Source: Amblyornis subalaris (Eukaryota; Chordata; Aves; Passeriformes; Ptilonorhynchidae). Taken from it: 64,000 nucleotides of DNA. Position numbers and translations under genes: made by a program. The DNA lies in assembly GCA_018881555.1 (NCBI GenBank), contig JACAXG010000007.1:11327235-11391234 (forward strand). Reading direction: 5' to 3'. The number at the start of each line of letters is the position of its first letter. The stretch's first letter is position 1. A model generated the notes under the pieces. That model saw only the letters and a program-made list of their open reading frames with translations. It had not been told where the DNA came from and searched no databases. This document shows positions 34,920 to 46,256 of this stretch, one piece after another.

Positions 34920-37900
34920 AAGCTATGATAGGTCTCTAATAAGTTATTATCATTAAACCTACTAAAGAGAGCAAATATAACTCCAAAAAAGAAACGACAG
35001 ATAAAGGTGTGAATGTCCAGGCTAAGACCACCATCAGCTTTTCTGGCATAATAAACAGAGATTTCTCTAGCAGATTGAAATTAACCACAGGAGTTCACTT
35101 TCAGCAGGGTCTCTGGTAAAGTGTTTACAAGCCAGAGGTTTTCCGCACTGTGTAACTTCCTGTCTGTAGTGGCAGTGGGTCACTATGGCCAGGTTACATT
35201 TGCCACCCCACTGTGTGTTTGTCTAGGCAACCACAGAAATGCTGTGAAACTAATGGGCAAGGACAGCTGTCTCAAAGGCTTCTGCAAAACCACAGTCCAG
35301 GTATGACATTAGGATGGCTTGTTTGCAGGGAAAAGTTGGGAATTGTAGCTACCATGAGTAAGGATAAAACAAAACTGATTCTATTTTAGTTATGCTGGTA
35401 TAATGTCCACATCAGAGAGCTCTGTTTTAGAGAAAAAGTCACTCTGTTCAACAGTAACAACACTTCACCCCACTGGACTAAAAACAGGCCAACACCTGTT
35501 TTTCTCGAATTAGAGGGTAAAGGGATTTTCTTGCCAATTTCTTTCGTTATTTTTTTCTTTTTGAAAAAAGAAACAAAACAAAAATGGTTCTGCAAGTTTC
35601 ACCAGGGGGAATAAAACAAGTGGAGAAAAATCAATTTTCTCTGGGTTCTTGCCCTTGCACCCACACACTAAACAAAGGAATACTGAGGACAGACAGTTCT
35701 AAATCACAAGTGAAAAGCATCAAAGCCAAAACAAAATCTTCTGACTGAATTGCAATGTTGTGACTTCCCATGCCCTTTCTGGAACACTTTGGGATGAAAA
35801 TGTTTCATTCACTGTTTCTGTGGTTTTGTTTGGGGTTTTTTCTTTGTTTGTTTGGGGGTTTTTGTTTGTTTGTTTGTTTTTTTGTTTGTTTTTGTAGGGA
35901 ACAAAACCGACAGGACTCTAGCGGGCACATTCTTTCCTTTCTGGTCCCAGGCCACTGGGAGTCATGGGTCAGCCACAGGTAGAGAGAGGAAATGTTGTCC
36001 CAAGTTTAACATGTGCCATCACACGTGTTAGTAGCATCCATGGTTATACACAGGCAGCACCCTTTGGATGTGCAGTCGGTGAGGAGAAAGAAACTAGAGA
36101 AAAGCATGGAAGCCCATCTACTGTCTGTCGAGTGGCCCATGCTGGCTAATTACCCAACAGGACAGCAGTCTGACGGAACCTAACTTTTGAAGGAGCTGTT
36201 TAGTGAATGCATTTGCTCTGGTGCTGATATTAGGGACATTCATTTGATAAGAGGGTCTGTTAAGGACTGTAAGTCTCCCTGATGACAGTTCAGGTCTGTG
36301 GGAAGCTAGAAAAGCACAAAACTGCTGCTAAGAGTAGCTCTGACAGGAATAGGTAAGTGTGGGTAGAAGCAATCATGATTCATGATTAACTTATGGGAGC
36401 TAATCAAAAATCCTGTGGGCAATCCCTAGACCCCTACTGTCTTCAAAGCCTCTCACAGCAGTCTCTTAGCATGAAGAAGGGTATTACATAAAGATGTAGA
36501 ATGATTTTTAAGGGACCTGAATGAGACTTCGATGGAATGTGCTCCTGTGCAATCCTGTGGTTGGCAATATCATGCCTTTCCCATGACATATGCCTGTGAG
36601 GTTGGCTTGCTTGGTAGGTCTGCTTGAACGGGTTAGGATATGCCTTCAGATACAAAACCAGATCTGAATAACAAATCAGAGTGATTAGGACTCATCAAAA
36701 AAATCTCGCCTTGACATGCCCAAGAGCAGAGAGATGCTGTGTGTCCTGCCCTTCGCCCGTTTCCCTCCTCCCCTGCTGCAGCCAGATGCATGTGAAGAGT
36801 AGATGTGGTCAGACAGAAAGGCTCCATATGGATCACAGTGAGAGATGCTCTTGGACTGGGCAATATTAAGGTGGTACAGCAGGAAACAGGAACAGCATCT
36901 TTAATGTAATCATAATCCATATATTTTCCCTTGAAGCACGAGAATCTGATAATACTCAGCGCTTGCTGAGATTCCCAGTTTGGCCACAGAGCACACAAGG
37001 TTTATGTGAATCACTGTCAGAGGACAAGTTTAAATTGTGATAAGTAGCCTATATGTAAAAGCAGTATTTCTGCATCAAGTAATAAGGCTATGTTTCCTGG
37101 GAAAGGAGTGGTTGAAATCCATCCCTTGTCACACAGCAACACGCACAATAAATGTAATTTTAAATCCATTAAAATGCTGCCAAATACATTAAACAAAAAT
37201 ATACGGAGGATTTATTCGCCAGAAGATTTACAGATTTCCTGAGTAGTACATCATTATCGGAACTGTCAATTCGAAAATAAAAATTGTCAAACCATCACTG
37301 AAACACCGTAAAAGCTGTGACAGAAATAGACAATAACTACTAAGTTTTTCAAAAATAAAACCACTCAGCAAACCCACTCTACACACAATTATCACCTCTG
37401 TAGACTACTAAGGAAACAGTAAAGTACTGAAGGGTACCAAAGAGAAGTCTGATATCCAACATAGTTAGTATCGGCACACTCCAATTATTGAGCGTAAACA
37501 CCATTGAAAAGCAGATTGTTGTTCATTTAATGATGGGGTACAGAGGAACTAACATACAAAACAGATAAAATCCCAGCTAAATGATGATCATTTGTCCTCA
37601 CATTACTGTGGCTTGGATTTGCATCCCTCACCGGGCTCCTGACTGGTCAGCCTCACACTTTTAGCCTCCTTGGTTAAGCTGAGAGAAAGACAAGAAGTAG
37701 TTTTGTCACAGTCTGCAGGTAATTATCAAGTAGGAGATTTCTGACACATGGCTTTGGGTAAGCCTTTCCTACTTGCAAGCTTGTCAGGCTGATGTGTTCA
37801 AATTCCAGGAAGCCAGTTCCATGCCTTCCTTGGGTGTGAGAGCACTACAGTGCCATCTTTACATTCCACATCCTTTATGACCACTCCACCCCATTATTTC

Positions 37901-40900
37901 CCGTTAAACACAAGATTATATTGCGATATAGACCCACAAGTCAAGTCTAGGGCTATCACTCCTGGATTGTCAAGTAATTTAAGCGCATCTTTCTCACCTC
38001 CCAAATCTTGCAGGTTCTCCAGATTTATAAATTGACCCTCAAAGGACATCTGATAGTTAAAAACAAACTGGCACAAAGCCCACATAAGTGATTCTATATG
38101 TGGTTGATCTGAAATCTGATAGTGTAATATCTATACTGTGCTGTCCTATTTCCCTAATTTGATTTCTTTATCATACCTGTCCACTTTCTGAAGACAGGTG
38201 AGGCTTTTAGAAGGAGCCTAGGATCGTTCACTTTGGCATAGCTCCTTCTCTGCTCCATGTGAGCTCTCTTTCCCAAGAAGCCCACTTGTGTCTTGCTCAC
38301 TAGCTGAGTCAGATCCACTTGCAACAAAAGCATGCCTTGCTTTCCTTCCCAGAAGACTGATACTCCTCTAGCACATCTTTGCCATTATATTTTTAAGGTG
38401 CTACACCAAACACCTGTTTACAAGGAAGTTCTTGTGCTGTAGACCTGGTCCCTTGCTGCGAAGGTCTGTCCTGTTGCCCTCTCACTACTTCACAGAGGTT
38501 CTACTTGGATGAAAGTCATTTATTCCATTCTTCATGTTAATTACATGTCCACATCTTGATAAGACTTCAGCGACCACAGATATAAAAGATAACAGAGAAA
38601 GTAGCCAGTGTTCCATTCAAAATGAGTTTGCAGTTTCACACTTGGAAGCATAAAGAGGTCTGAATAGGTGGCTTATTAACAGATCAGGAGGAGTTGTAAT
38701 GAACTCCTATGGCTGACAGCTGAAGCAAGACTATCCCAGATTAAAAGAAACCCTTTATACAGGGAGAAAACTTAACTCTTTACGTGACTTAGCAGAGGCT
38801 ATGATTCTGTGCCTTATGACTTTCGAAATCTTCATGATAAACTTGCAAGTCCTAAAATATCTTTGTTGGGTCCTCTTCTCAGGCTTGTACTCAGAAGTAG
38901 GAGGGATGGATTATCAGAATGTTTCCTGGCTTAAAAACAATAGCTTTACTTTTTGGAGGGGTATGGTGGCAATTTCACTGCAAAAATATTTCAGAGGAAT
39001 TTGGTACCTGCACATCATGTTACATCTTGAACAAAATCAGCAGTAAAATACTGAGAACCATAGGGAGCTTTTCTATTAAATGACTGGCCAGAGTGAAAGA
39101 GAATAAAGGGACGGTGATGGTGGTGGGTCAGTATTTCTTCAAGAGTTTGGAGATTTGATTGTGAGGGTCTTCATTCTGGAATCTAACAAAGGTAACATTA
39201 AATTGAGGGTCTCCACTGAATCCTTGTGTTGAGCATCTGGAGTTTTGAAGTCAGTGTCTAAATCTGCATTGGCTTAAATAAAACCTAGTGAAAAGTTTGA
39301 AGTGTTGTGACACAAAATTGAATGGAATTACTGCAGCGTAGCAGGTTCATTGTGGTTTAGATTAAAGCATTAGTTTAATGCATTTTAGATAGCATTTGCT
39401 GGTGGCAAAGGACGCTGCTCTAGTCAGTTCCTGTAGCTCTGCTGATGTCATTAAGTTGCGGTAATTCATTTGTCTATCATCATGCTAAGCTTTTCCCGGC
39501 TGCTGCTGTACCCTAGATTATGATCAGTTTTGTACTATTAGACTGCAAAAACTGACCTTCTGTTTGGCTGCAACTTTATTCAGCTTTGTAAAATGCTATT
39601 TGGTCACTTAATACCATGCCTTGTTAATACTGTCCTTAAACTGTGGTACTCTATAGGCTGTTTTGAGCTGATGCCCTGAATGTCCTTAGCTGGCCTGATT
39701 ATTTATTCTTGCTGGATCTGCACCCCAAACGTACACTCCTTTGTATTTCACACTGTAACACTTACAACATCATTATTTATTAACCCTATTTTACAGATGG
39801 TGAAGAAGTGAAATTGAAGAAGCAATAGTGAGTGAGACTTTGAAGAACCCAGCAAAACTTCCTCCTGCTTTGAAAAGGAAAACTGCAGTAGGTATGGTAA
39901 CAGAATGAGACTCTCTCAAGCACAAACACCACTTGTTTATGTTGTTACTCCCTTTTGCAAAGGAAAATCCCAAAAGCTGAAGTAATTTTTGCAGTACAAA
40001 CATAATTTGGCTTGATTTGCACGTTGTTGTCCTTTTGAAATCCTGGCAGCCAGAGATAGGTGTCCTGCTTTGGCTGTGGACATCTGGTCGCCCTCAAATG
40101 GAGCCAGTAATGCTAATTAATTCTAGCAGTACACAATGCCTTGTTCTGTACTGTCATAATTCACTGAAGGCAGTGAAAGCTATACCCCTCTCTGTGAGGT
40201 TTCAAGCAAGCACGTGATTGGAATATTATTCCATCTGTATTTCACGTTCTTCATTAGCCCTCATTTACCTCAAAGGAAAGTTCAATTGCTCATACTTGGG
40301 AAAAACAGCAGGTTAATTTAACTTGCTGAATAGACCTTTAACCAGTAGGAAAGCTTAATATGTTCTGAAAACACCACCAGTCTTGTTTATTGCATATTAA
40401 CTGCAAAATAGTTTAAATAAACAACTGCCTTATCTTCACTTATCTTCCAAAACCTCACAACCAAACAAAAATCCAAGCCACTACCTTTCAGCTCCAGTAA
40501 GGTTTAGCTGTTTAACAGCCTTAAGTGCCTTTGAAAATACCCCATTTAATGGAAGAAGTGTTTTAATATGGGGGGTAGCAAATACTTCACATTTGCAGAA
40601 AAAGATAGTAATTTAAGAGTCCCAATTGCTTTACTTTAAGAATCTGGAGGCAAAGTGACATTTTCAGTACAAGTACCAATTATCTCTGTATTCAGCTTCT
40701 TCCATCACAGGATTTATCTCCATTCCAGATTGTTGCATAACATGCTTTTAAGAGAAAATTTCAGCCAGTGAAACCCAAAGCTGTACGGCAAGACATTAGC
40801 GAAAACATTATGTAAGTGTCAAGTGTGATATACCAGATTTAGGGGATGTGGGGGGTGAGGACAAAAAGGGGGGCTCAGTAAATACATGTACAGACATAAT

Positions 40901-40959
40901 TCAAATGCACACCAGACCATATCTTTAAAGCAAATTTACTGGCTTTCTAAATTTTCCTG
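34920..40959. other. Unique non-coding sequence
   Basis: Apart from the TTTG-rich microsatellite at 35819-35898, nothing is recognised. A short palindromic ATG-ATT motif (AATCATGATTCATGATT) sits at about 36371-36387. Open frames such as 36633-36998 (minus, 121 codons) have no supporting signal. Confidence 0.5.
35819..35898. repeat. Imperfect TTTG microsatellite
   Basis: TTTG and TTTGT units repeat over about 80 bases, with G-run and T-run interruptions, and the clearest block is GTTTGTTTGTTTG near 35862-35880. Likely length-polymorphic; no function is implied. Confidence 0.9.
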
Positions 40960-41290
40960 CTGGATATCACCAGGTATTGTGATGGCGGTAGCAGCAAGGG
41001 AAGGTTGAGTAATAACTCAACAGTAATTTCCCTGGTGCCTGTAAATAACAAACATCATTAGCAAATGAGTGATGGAGGTCAACAGGCCATACAGTCATTA
41101 GATGGTGTAATGATATGCTGCAGGTTATCTCAGGGCACGGTGCTCTAATGACATTCTCAGCCTTCCCTCCAGCAAATAACCTCTGCAACCCGAGATAAGC
41201 AGTTGCATTGCGCAATACAATACAATATCAAATGACCCCAGCGAGAAAATTTCTCTTCTGTCTGACATTTAATGTGCAAGTGTCCGTCAA
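40960..41290. promoter_or_regulatory. Candidate distal regulatory element (C/EBP and GATA sites)
   Basis: The sequence holds a perfect 10-bp C/EBP palindrome, ATTGCGCAAT, at 41207-41216, and a GATA-type site (GATAAG) at 41194-41199. Homeodomain-like TAAT cores occur in TAATAACTC and CTAATGAC, and an octamer-like half site in AGCAAATAA. This clustering is typical of vertebrate enhancers, but short motifs arise by chance and I cannot measure conservation here. There is no coding frame or repeat to explain the segment otherwise. The edges are arbitrary. Confidence 0.25.
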
Positions 41291-44200
41291 AATCTGTCCT
41301 GGGAAGAGTGCTGCCCTACTTAAATCTGTTTTTGCTAACTGAGAAGGTACTAAAGGGCATAACCCAAAAGTCCTCAGACCCCGTCGCTTATGGATAGAGG
41401 AAGGGTAATAGTTGGAGAAGAATGCCTAGCATGGAGCATCTTGCTTTGCTTTCCTGACTGTTGCTTGGTCTTTGCAAAGGCATAGTCCAGTGAGTAAAAG
41501 TATGAGCAAGATGGTCTAGTTTGTGCTGGAGGTCATAGTAAAAGGTCATAGCAGAACAAGCAACCTGTCTTTGAATTTATGAAAACTGCTGGGTCACTTG
41601 TCAATGGGAGGTTTAGGAGTAAGATGGTCACTAAAGTTATCTTGATTTGGCATCAGGGTGTTAGGTAAGTATAAAAGGGTAAAGTAACTTCAGTATTACC
41701 CCAGAGCTTAAAGGAACCCAAAACNGGGTGCCGGGTAGTCAGCCTGAAAACACCGATTTTTTTCAGCCTGACTATGGCATCAGTGGCACCATACTGTCTA
41801 CGTAGACATAACCTAGCTTAAACCAGCAGACCACATTCAGCATTTTCTTTGTTACCCATTCTGTGTCAGTACAGAGAGGTGACTGTTCAGACCCTCAATT
41901 ACTGTGGATTGTATAAAGTAAAACTAGAGATGTAAGACCATGTAAAACAACGGCATGAAAGACACTGTGGCAGAGAAATGACAAGGCATCACAGACTTGG
42001 AGTTGCTCAGAAGAGATGCTATAAATGAAACAGAAAAGACTCACTTGAACTCTTCCATGACAAGGAGTCTAAATATAGGTAGCATATCTACTATTTAGTT
42101 GATTCAAAGTTCAATAATTACTTCATAAAACAATGGTTATTCAGCATTAACAAGTTTGCAATTTAAAAGCAAAATAATGCAGTAGAAAAAGGGTCTAAGA
42201 CCACAAGGGAGATGGGGAGTAGAGGCTGGAGAACCACTGCAAAATTCCAGGACTCCTCTTTCTCTTGCAAAGAGAAGGCCAGTCAGCAAGGTCCTGAGCT
42301 GGAAGCCACTTACTTCATCTGCCTTGTTACTCGGTTATCACTTGTTAGTGCATCAGGTTTTAATCTGGTGGTCACTTAATGTATGATTGCAGCAGTATGA
42401 ATTCCTACCTATTATCTCTGCCTCACCACCCAAAACTAGGGGATATATATAGCAAGGACACTTCATAAGGTGAAGTAGTTGTTACCACCCTAAATTTACA
42501 ACCTCTTAATACAAGATTAGAAGTGTAAACTTGAATACAATTGCGTGCAAGTCTTAAAATGAAAAAGCAATATTTTGATGATGAAACACAGTCTTTGTTT
42601 CCTGTTCAGAACACACAGGTACTATGAAATATCCTTAGCTCAGATTACTAGGAAAGCCAAAGTGTGGGCGTTTTCTACAGTAGTACCCTCTGTTAACATC
42701 ATGCTAATGAACAACTATGTGAGAAATAATGGACAAAGTTGTAACACAGGTCACCTATTTTTGATAAATGTTATGTTAAAACATTGCTGGGAACACCCAT
42801 GTGTAAGTTGCCTGACTTTCTGGGAGGAGGAATGGAGAAAGGAATGTGCACACACGACATTTCAAACACAGAGAGCTGGTGAGACAAATAGAAAGAGGAC
42901 AAAACCTGAAGTGAAATTCAACATACACGATACAGCAGATTCGTGCATTTATCAGGCTTCTTAATGGGCAGGAATTCCAAAGGGCTAAACAGCTTCCATT
43001 TAGAATAATTGGGCCACTGTCCTTTGGTGTCAAATAATGTGATTCAGTTCATGAAGGTCTCACTTGATTTATTTAATGTCAAGCCTTTAAAAATTTCCTG
43101 AGGATGGCAAGTAAAACTTAGCATGCTTTATTTTCAGTTGAACCACAAATTCAGAGCCCTCCTGGGCTGTGCAGGTGTTGCTACAGCCTTGAAGGCCTTC
43201 CTAGGCCATGGCTTTGGCAAGAGTAGTGACCATCAGAGTAACAGGATGATACGTTCTCTAGCTGATAACTAAACTAATTTCTGTTGTCTTTATTAAAAAA
43301 AAAGAAAAAAAAAAAAGGCAGAGACCTTTCTCACACCTATACTGCACCTCTCCTCTGTTCAGGTTCTCTAGGAGTGGTTCAGCAACACTGTGGTCATATA
43401 AAGTCTGTCTCCTTCCATGAGCAGCTACTTCAGAGAAGTCTTTGGAACACCACGGTCCTGGAGACTTTGGCTTCTCAGTCCCATTTCATTGACATCAACC
43501 AAAGCGTAAAAAAGCTATCAAAGGGAAGTGGACAAATAGCCATGGACTGTCAGCACGATCACCCAAGTCTTGTTTCCACAGGCTGAGAGGCTGCAGAATT
43601 GAAGTCAGGCACCTGAAAGCTAGAAAGTCATATATCCTGCTAACTGGGCAAAATGAGGTCTTGAGGGCTGTAGTTGACAAATATAACTAGCTTTTTCTAC
43701 TCTTTTTCTTAGCTATTCTGAAATTTTGGAATGTAGCACACGGGAGCATTCAATTCACCACTGAAAATCAGAAGCCTCCAAGCCACAAAGCACCTTTCCA
43801 GGGTTCATTTTTAAAACACGCAACTGATTGGGGACATNATGAAAGTCCTGGGGTCTCGGGTCTTGCAGGATTAATCCAATTACTGGAAAAACAGCTGGGA
43901 GCAGATGAGAATGTGACTTCTAAAATAAAAACATGCCCCATGTTTGTGGATATGCACTGTCTATCTCTCACAAGTGAGCTTTCACCCCTTCATAGTGCTT
44001 ATTCCCACTTAAACTAATGACAGCCAGCAAAGACTCGGTGTCAACAGGACATTAACATACTGCAAGTGGGCTGCCAGCACATGAAATAAGGGCTTAAGGA
44101 CAGATAGTCCACAAGGATTAGACTACTTGGCAAGGGAAGTGGAGCTTCCATGTCAGAATATGAGCAGGGAAGACACTTAGACACACCACAAAACACCTAG

Positions 44201-45258
44201 GTCTCAGACCCAGGAGCAGCCTGCTGCAGTAAGCTTTTTTCCCCACTGTAATATGCATAGACACCTCTCCCCTCACAGACCTTTACTCTGCCTTGTTTTT
44301 CTGTGTAGATAATGTAAATCTTTCAGAGGCTTCCAGAGCCATGCCAGAGCTCCACAGAGTGGGACAGTGCCCCTGACAGTGCTGCTCATTTAACACCCCT
44401 GAGAAGTCAGGGGAGCCTGAGCTATAGCCAGTGTACACAAGAACAGAGTGCAAGTGGATGTTTCTTTAAAAATCTGTGCACAGCCCTAATTGTGTGGAAC
44501 AGTCTTAGTTTTAACAAAGTCCAAATCCTGGGACTTCATCCAACTATCCTGCTCCCACAACCAAAACGCAAAGGAAAGCTTGACAGGACGTAGAGGCTCA
44601 ACAAAACCCCACAAGTTTATCCTTATCATGTTCGCTCTCTACAAAGCTGAGACCTACCATATCTACAGACCTTCAGTTTACTCCGTTTTATTACCTCTAA
44701 GTACCTGTTTTTAGGTGCTAGAAGTTGCCTCTTTCCTCCCTCCCCCATTTCTGATTAGCTAAGGATCAGGCACCAAGTGCAAGATTTGTTTCAGAAAGGT
44801 GGATTCATATGGGTTTGACGCTTTCCAGGACACAAAGGGAAATCCATTGAAACAGCCACAGCTTAGTAAGAACAGACACAAGGGGGTTTTGTTTCTGGAG
44901 TATGATGATCTCTGTCACTTTGAACAGAAAGGAGGACAACCCAGTATGGATGACACATGTATGAGACAGTAAACAGAGTAGTGCCAACCACAGAGGTTTC
45001 TTCTAATTTGAATGGGATTGGCTACAATAATTTACTGTCCTGCTTTCTTAGCTGCAGGGCTTAATTAACTGGAATTTTATTTGGAGCAGGGGAGAAGGAC
45101 GAGATGGAGAAGGAGTATGAGAAGATGTCTTAAATGGGAGTAATTCCCTTTAAAACCTTTTTACTCTACAGCAATCACTCACATAATTATGTACGATACA
45201 TTCCGGTGTAACTCAACCTTTGGTCTGCTCTACACGGGGGAAATTAACCAGCAGAGCT
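41291..45258. other. Unique non-coding sequence
   Basis: No gene or recognised repeat apart from the polyA tract at 43294-43316. The first ambiguous base of the window is at 41725 and another is at 43838. The open frame at 42575-42964 (plus, 129 codons) has no domain I recognise and no splice or start context. Confidence 0.5.
43294..43316. repeat. Poly(A) tract interrupted by one G
   Basis: Nine As, a G, and about twelve As. Simple sequence, no recognised element upstream. Confidence 0.8.
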
Positions 45259-45425
45259 ATTCTGTAATAACTCCCATTATTGCTATTTTGGTATAATTTA
45301 ACTATTCTGGAATAACTCCCCAGTGCAGAAATTCAGCTCCAGAATAAAAGCAATTTTATTCCAGAATAATTACTCTGCTTCCAAGAGGGAATAATCATTC
45401 TAGAATAAAGTCACTTTTATTTCAG
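45259..45425. repeat. Self-similar AATAA repeat cluster, possible ancient element
   Basis: Two near-identical copies of ATTCTGKAATAACTCCC lie at 45259-45275 and 45304-45320. A second pair, AGAATAAAAGCAATTTTATT at 45341-45360 and AGAATAAAGTCACTTTTATT at 45402-45421, is each followed by C or T and CAG and is internally palindromic (GAATAAAA against TTTTATTC). ATTCCAGAATAA and ATTCTAGAATAA cores recur between them. The wording resembles ancient repeats with TTCYGGAATAA motifs that I associate with reptile genomes, but I cannot name the family. The alternation of direct and inverted copies suggests terminal or subterminal repeats of an old DNA transposon, or a local duplication. Confidence 0.45.
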
Positions 45426-45899
45426 CATCAAATATGCAGGGAGTTACTTGGATATAGCTCCCAAACAAAGTAATTGTAGTGCCAGTTAATTTTCTCATGT
45501 ATGCAGAAATGTTAGTAACTTTCAGCAATGATGTGTCTTGTTATACTTATCTGTGTTTACATGATAATCTGCATAAAATGAAGCACTAAGATCTAGTGGA
45601 GAATGTGTTAAGCTGTGTGAATTTTCTTTTTTACCTTGTCTGACACATAGACTGCTCACGATTTTGTGATAAACACATATCTAATCTGAAGAAAAGAAAG
45701 AATGTTTGGGTACTTTCCTCCGCAGAAATTGTATGATATGTCAGTGCAATCTGAAGTTTATTTCCAACAGTTTACAAAAACAGTCAAACAAAAAAAACAA
45801 GTATACGTGCACACACAAAACTATTTCGAATTTGAGAATTCACTTGGTAGACATGTAAAATGACTGCGAAGGCAACTTTAAAACAATTATACGGAACAG

Positions 45900-46242
45900 A
45901 TCCTCCTAGAAACTGTGCTGACGCACATGGACAACAGGGAGGTGATTCAGGACAGCCAGCACAGCTTCACCAAGGGCGAGCCCTGCCTCACACACCCAGT
46001 GACCTTCTACAGTGGAGTTACTACACCACTGGACAAGGGAAGGGCTACAGATGTCATCTCTCTGGACTTCTGTAAGGCCTTTGATATTGTCCTGCATGAC
46101 ATCCTCCTCTCTGAATTGCAGATATGTGGTTCTGAGTGGTGGACTCTGTGGTGGATAAGGAATTGGCTGGATGTTTNATCCAGATCGGTAATGAGTGCTG
46201 TCCCGCAGGGCTCGGTATTGGTATCAGTACTCTTTAATATCT
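45900..46242 (+). mobile_element. Internal CR1 LINE fragment (reverse-transcriptase region)
   Basis: Matches the CR1 ORF2 reverse-transcriptase region in plus orientation: GGAGGTGATTCAGGACAGCC, CAGCACAGCTTCACCAAGG, ATCTCTCTGGACTTCTGTAA and GGCCTTTGATATTGTCCTGC, then CCCGCAGGGCTCGGTATTGG. It then breaks off into unrelated AT-rich sequence at about 46243. The copy lacks both the 5' half and the whole 3' part, unlike ordinary 5'-truncated copies that keep the tail, so later deletion or rearrangement must have removed the end. One N lies inside at 46177. Confidence 0.92.
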
Positions 46243-46256
46243 TAAAATCTGTTTAA
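45915..46256 (+). pseudogene. CR1 reverse-transcriptase domain fragment
   Basis: The reading frame is open across the fragment if the N at 46177 is tolerated. It shows the LINE motif-A region as [17 protein letters not shown], in which LDFCKAFD holds the family's catalytic aspartate, and the motif-B region as SAVPQGSVLVSVLFNI. Between them the family segment that follows the NWLD region is shortened: DV is followed almost at once by RSVMSAVPQGS, which I infer to be an internal deletion of roughly 30 bases or more. The YADD-type active-site motif that should follow is absent because the fragment ends first. Non-functional. Confidence 0.88.
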
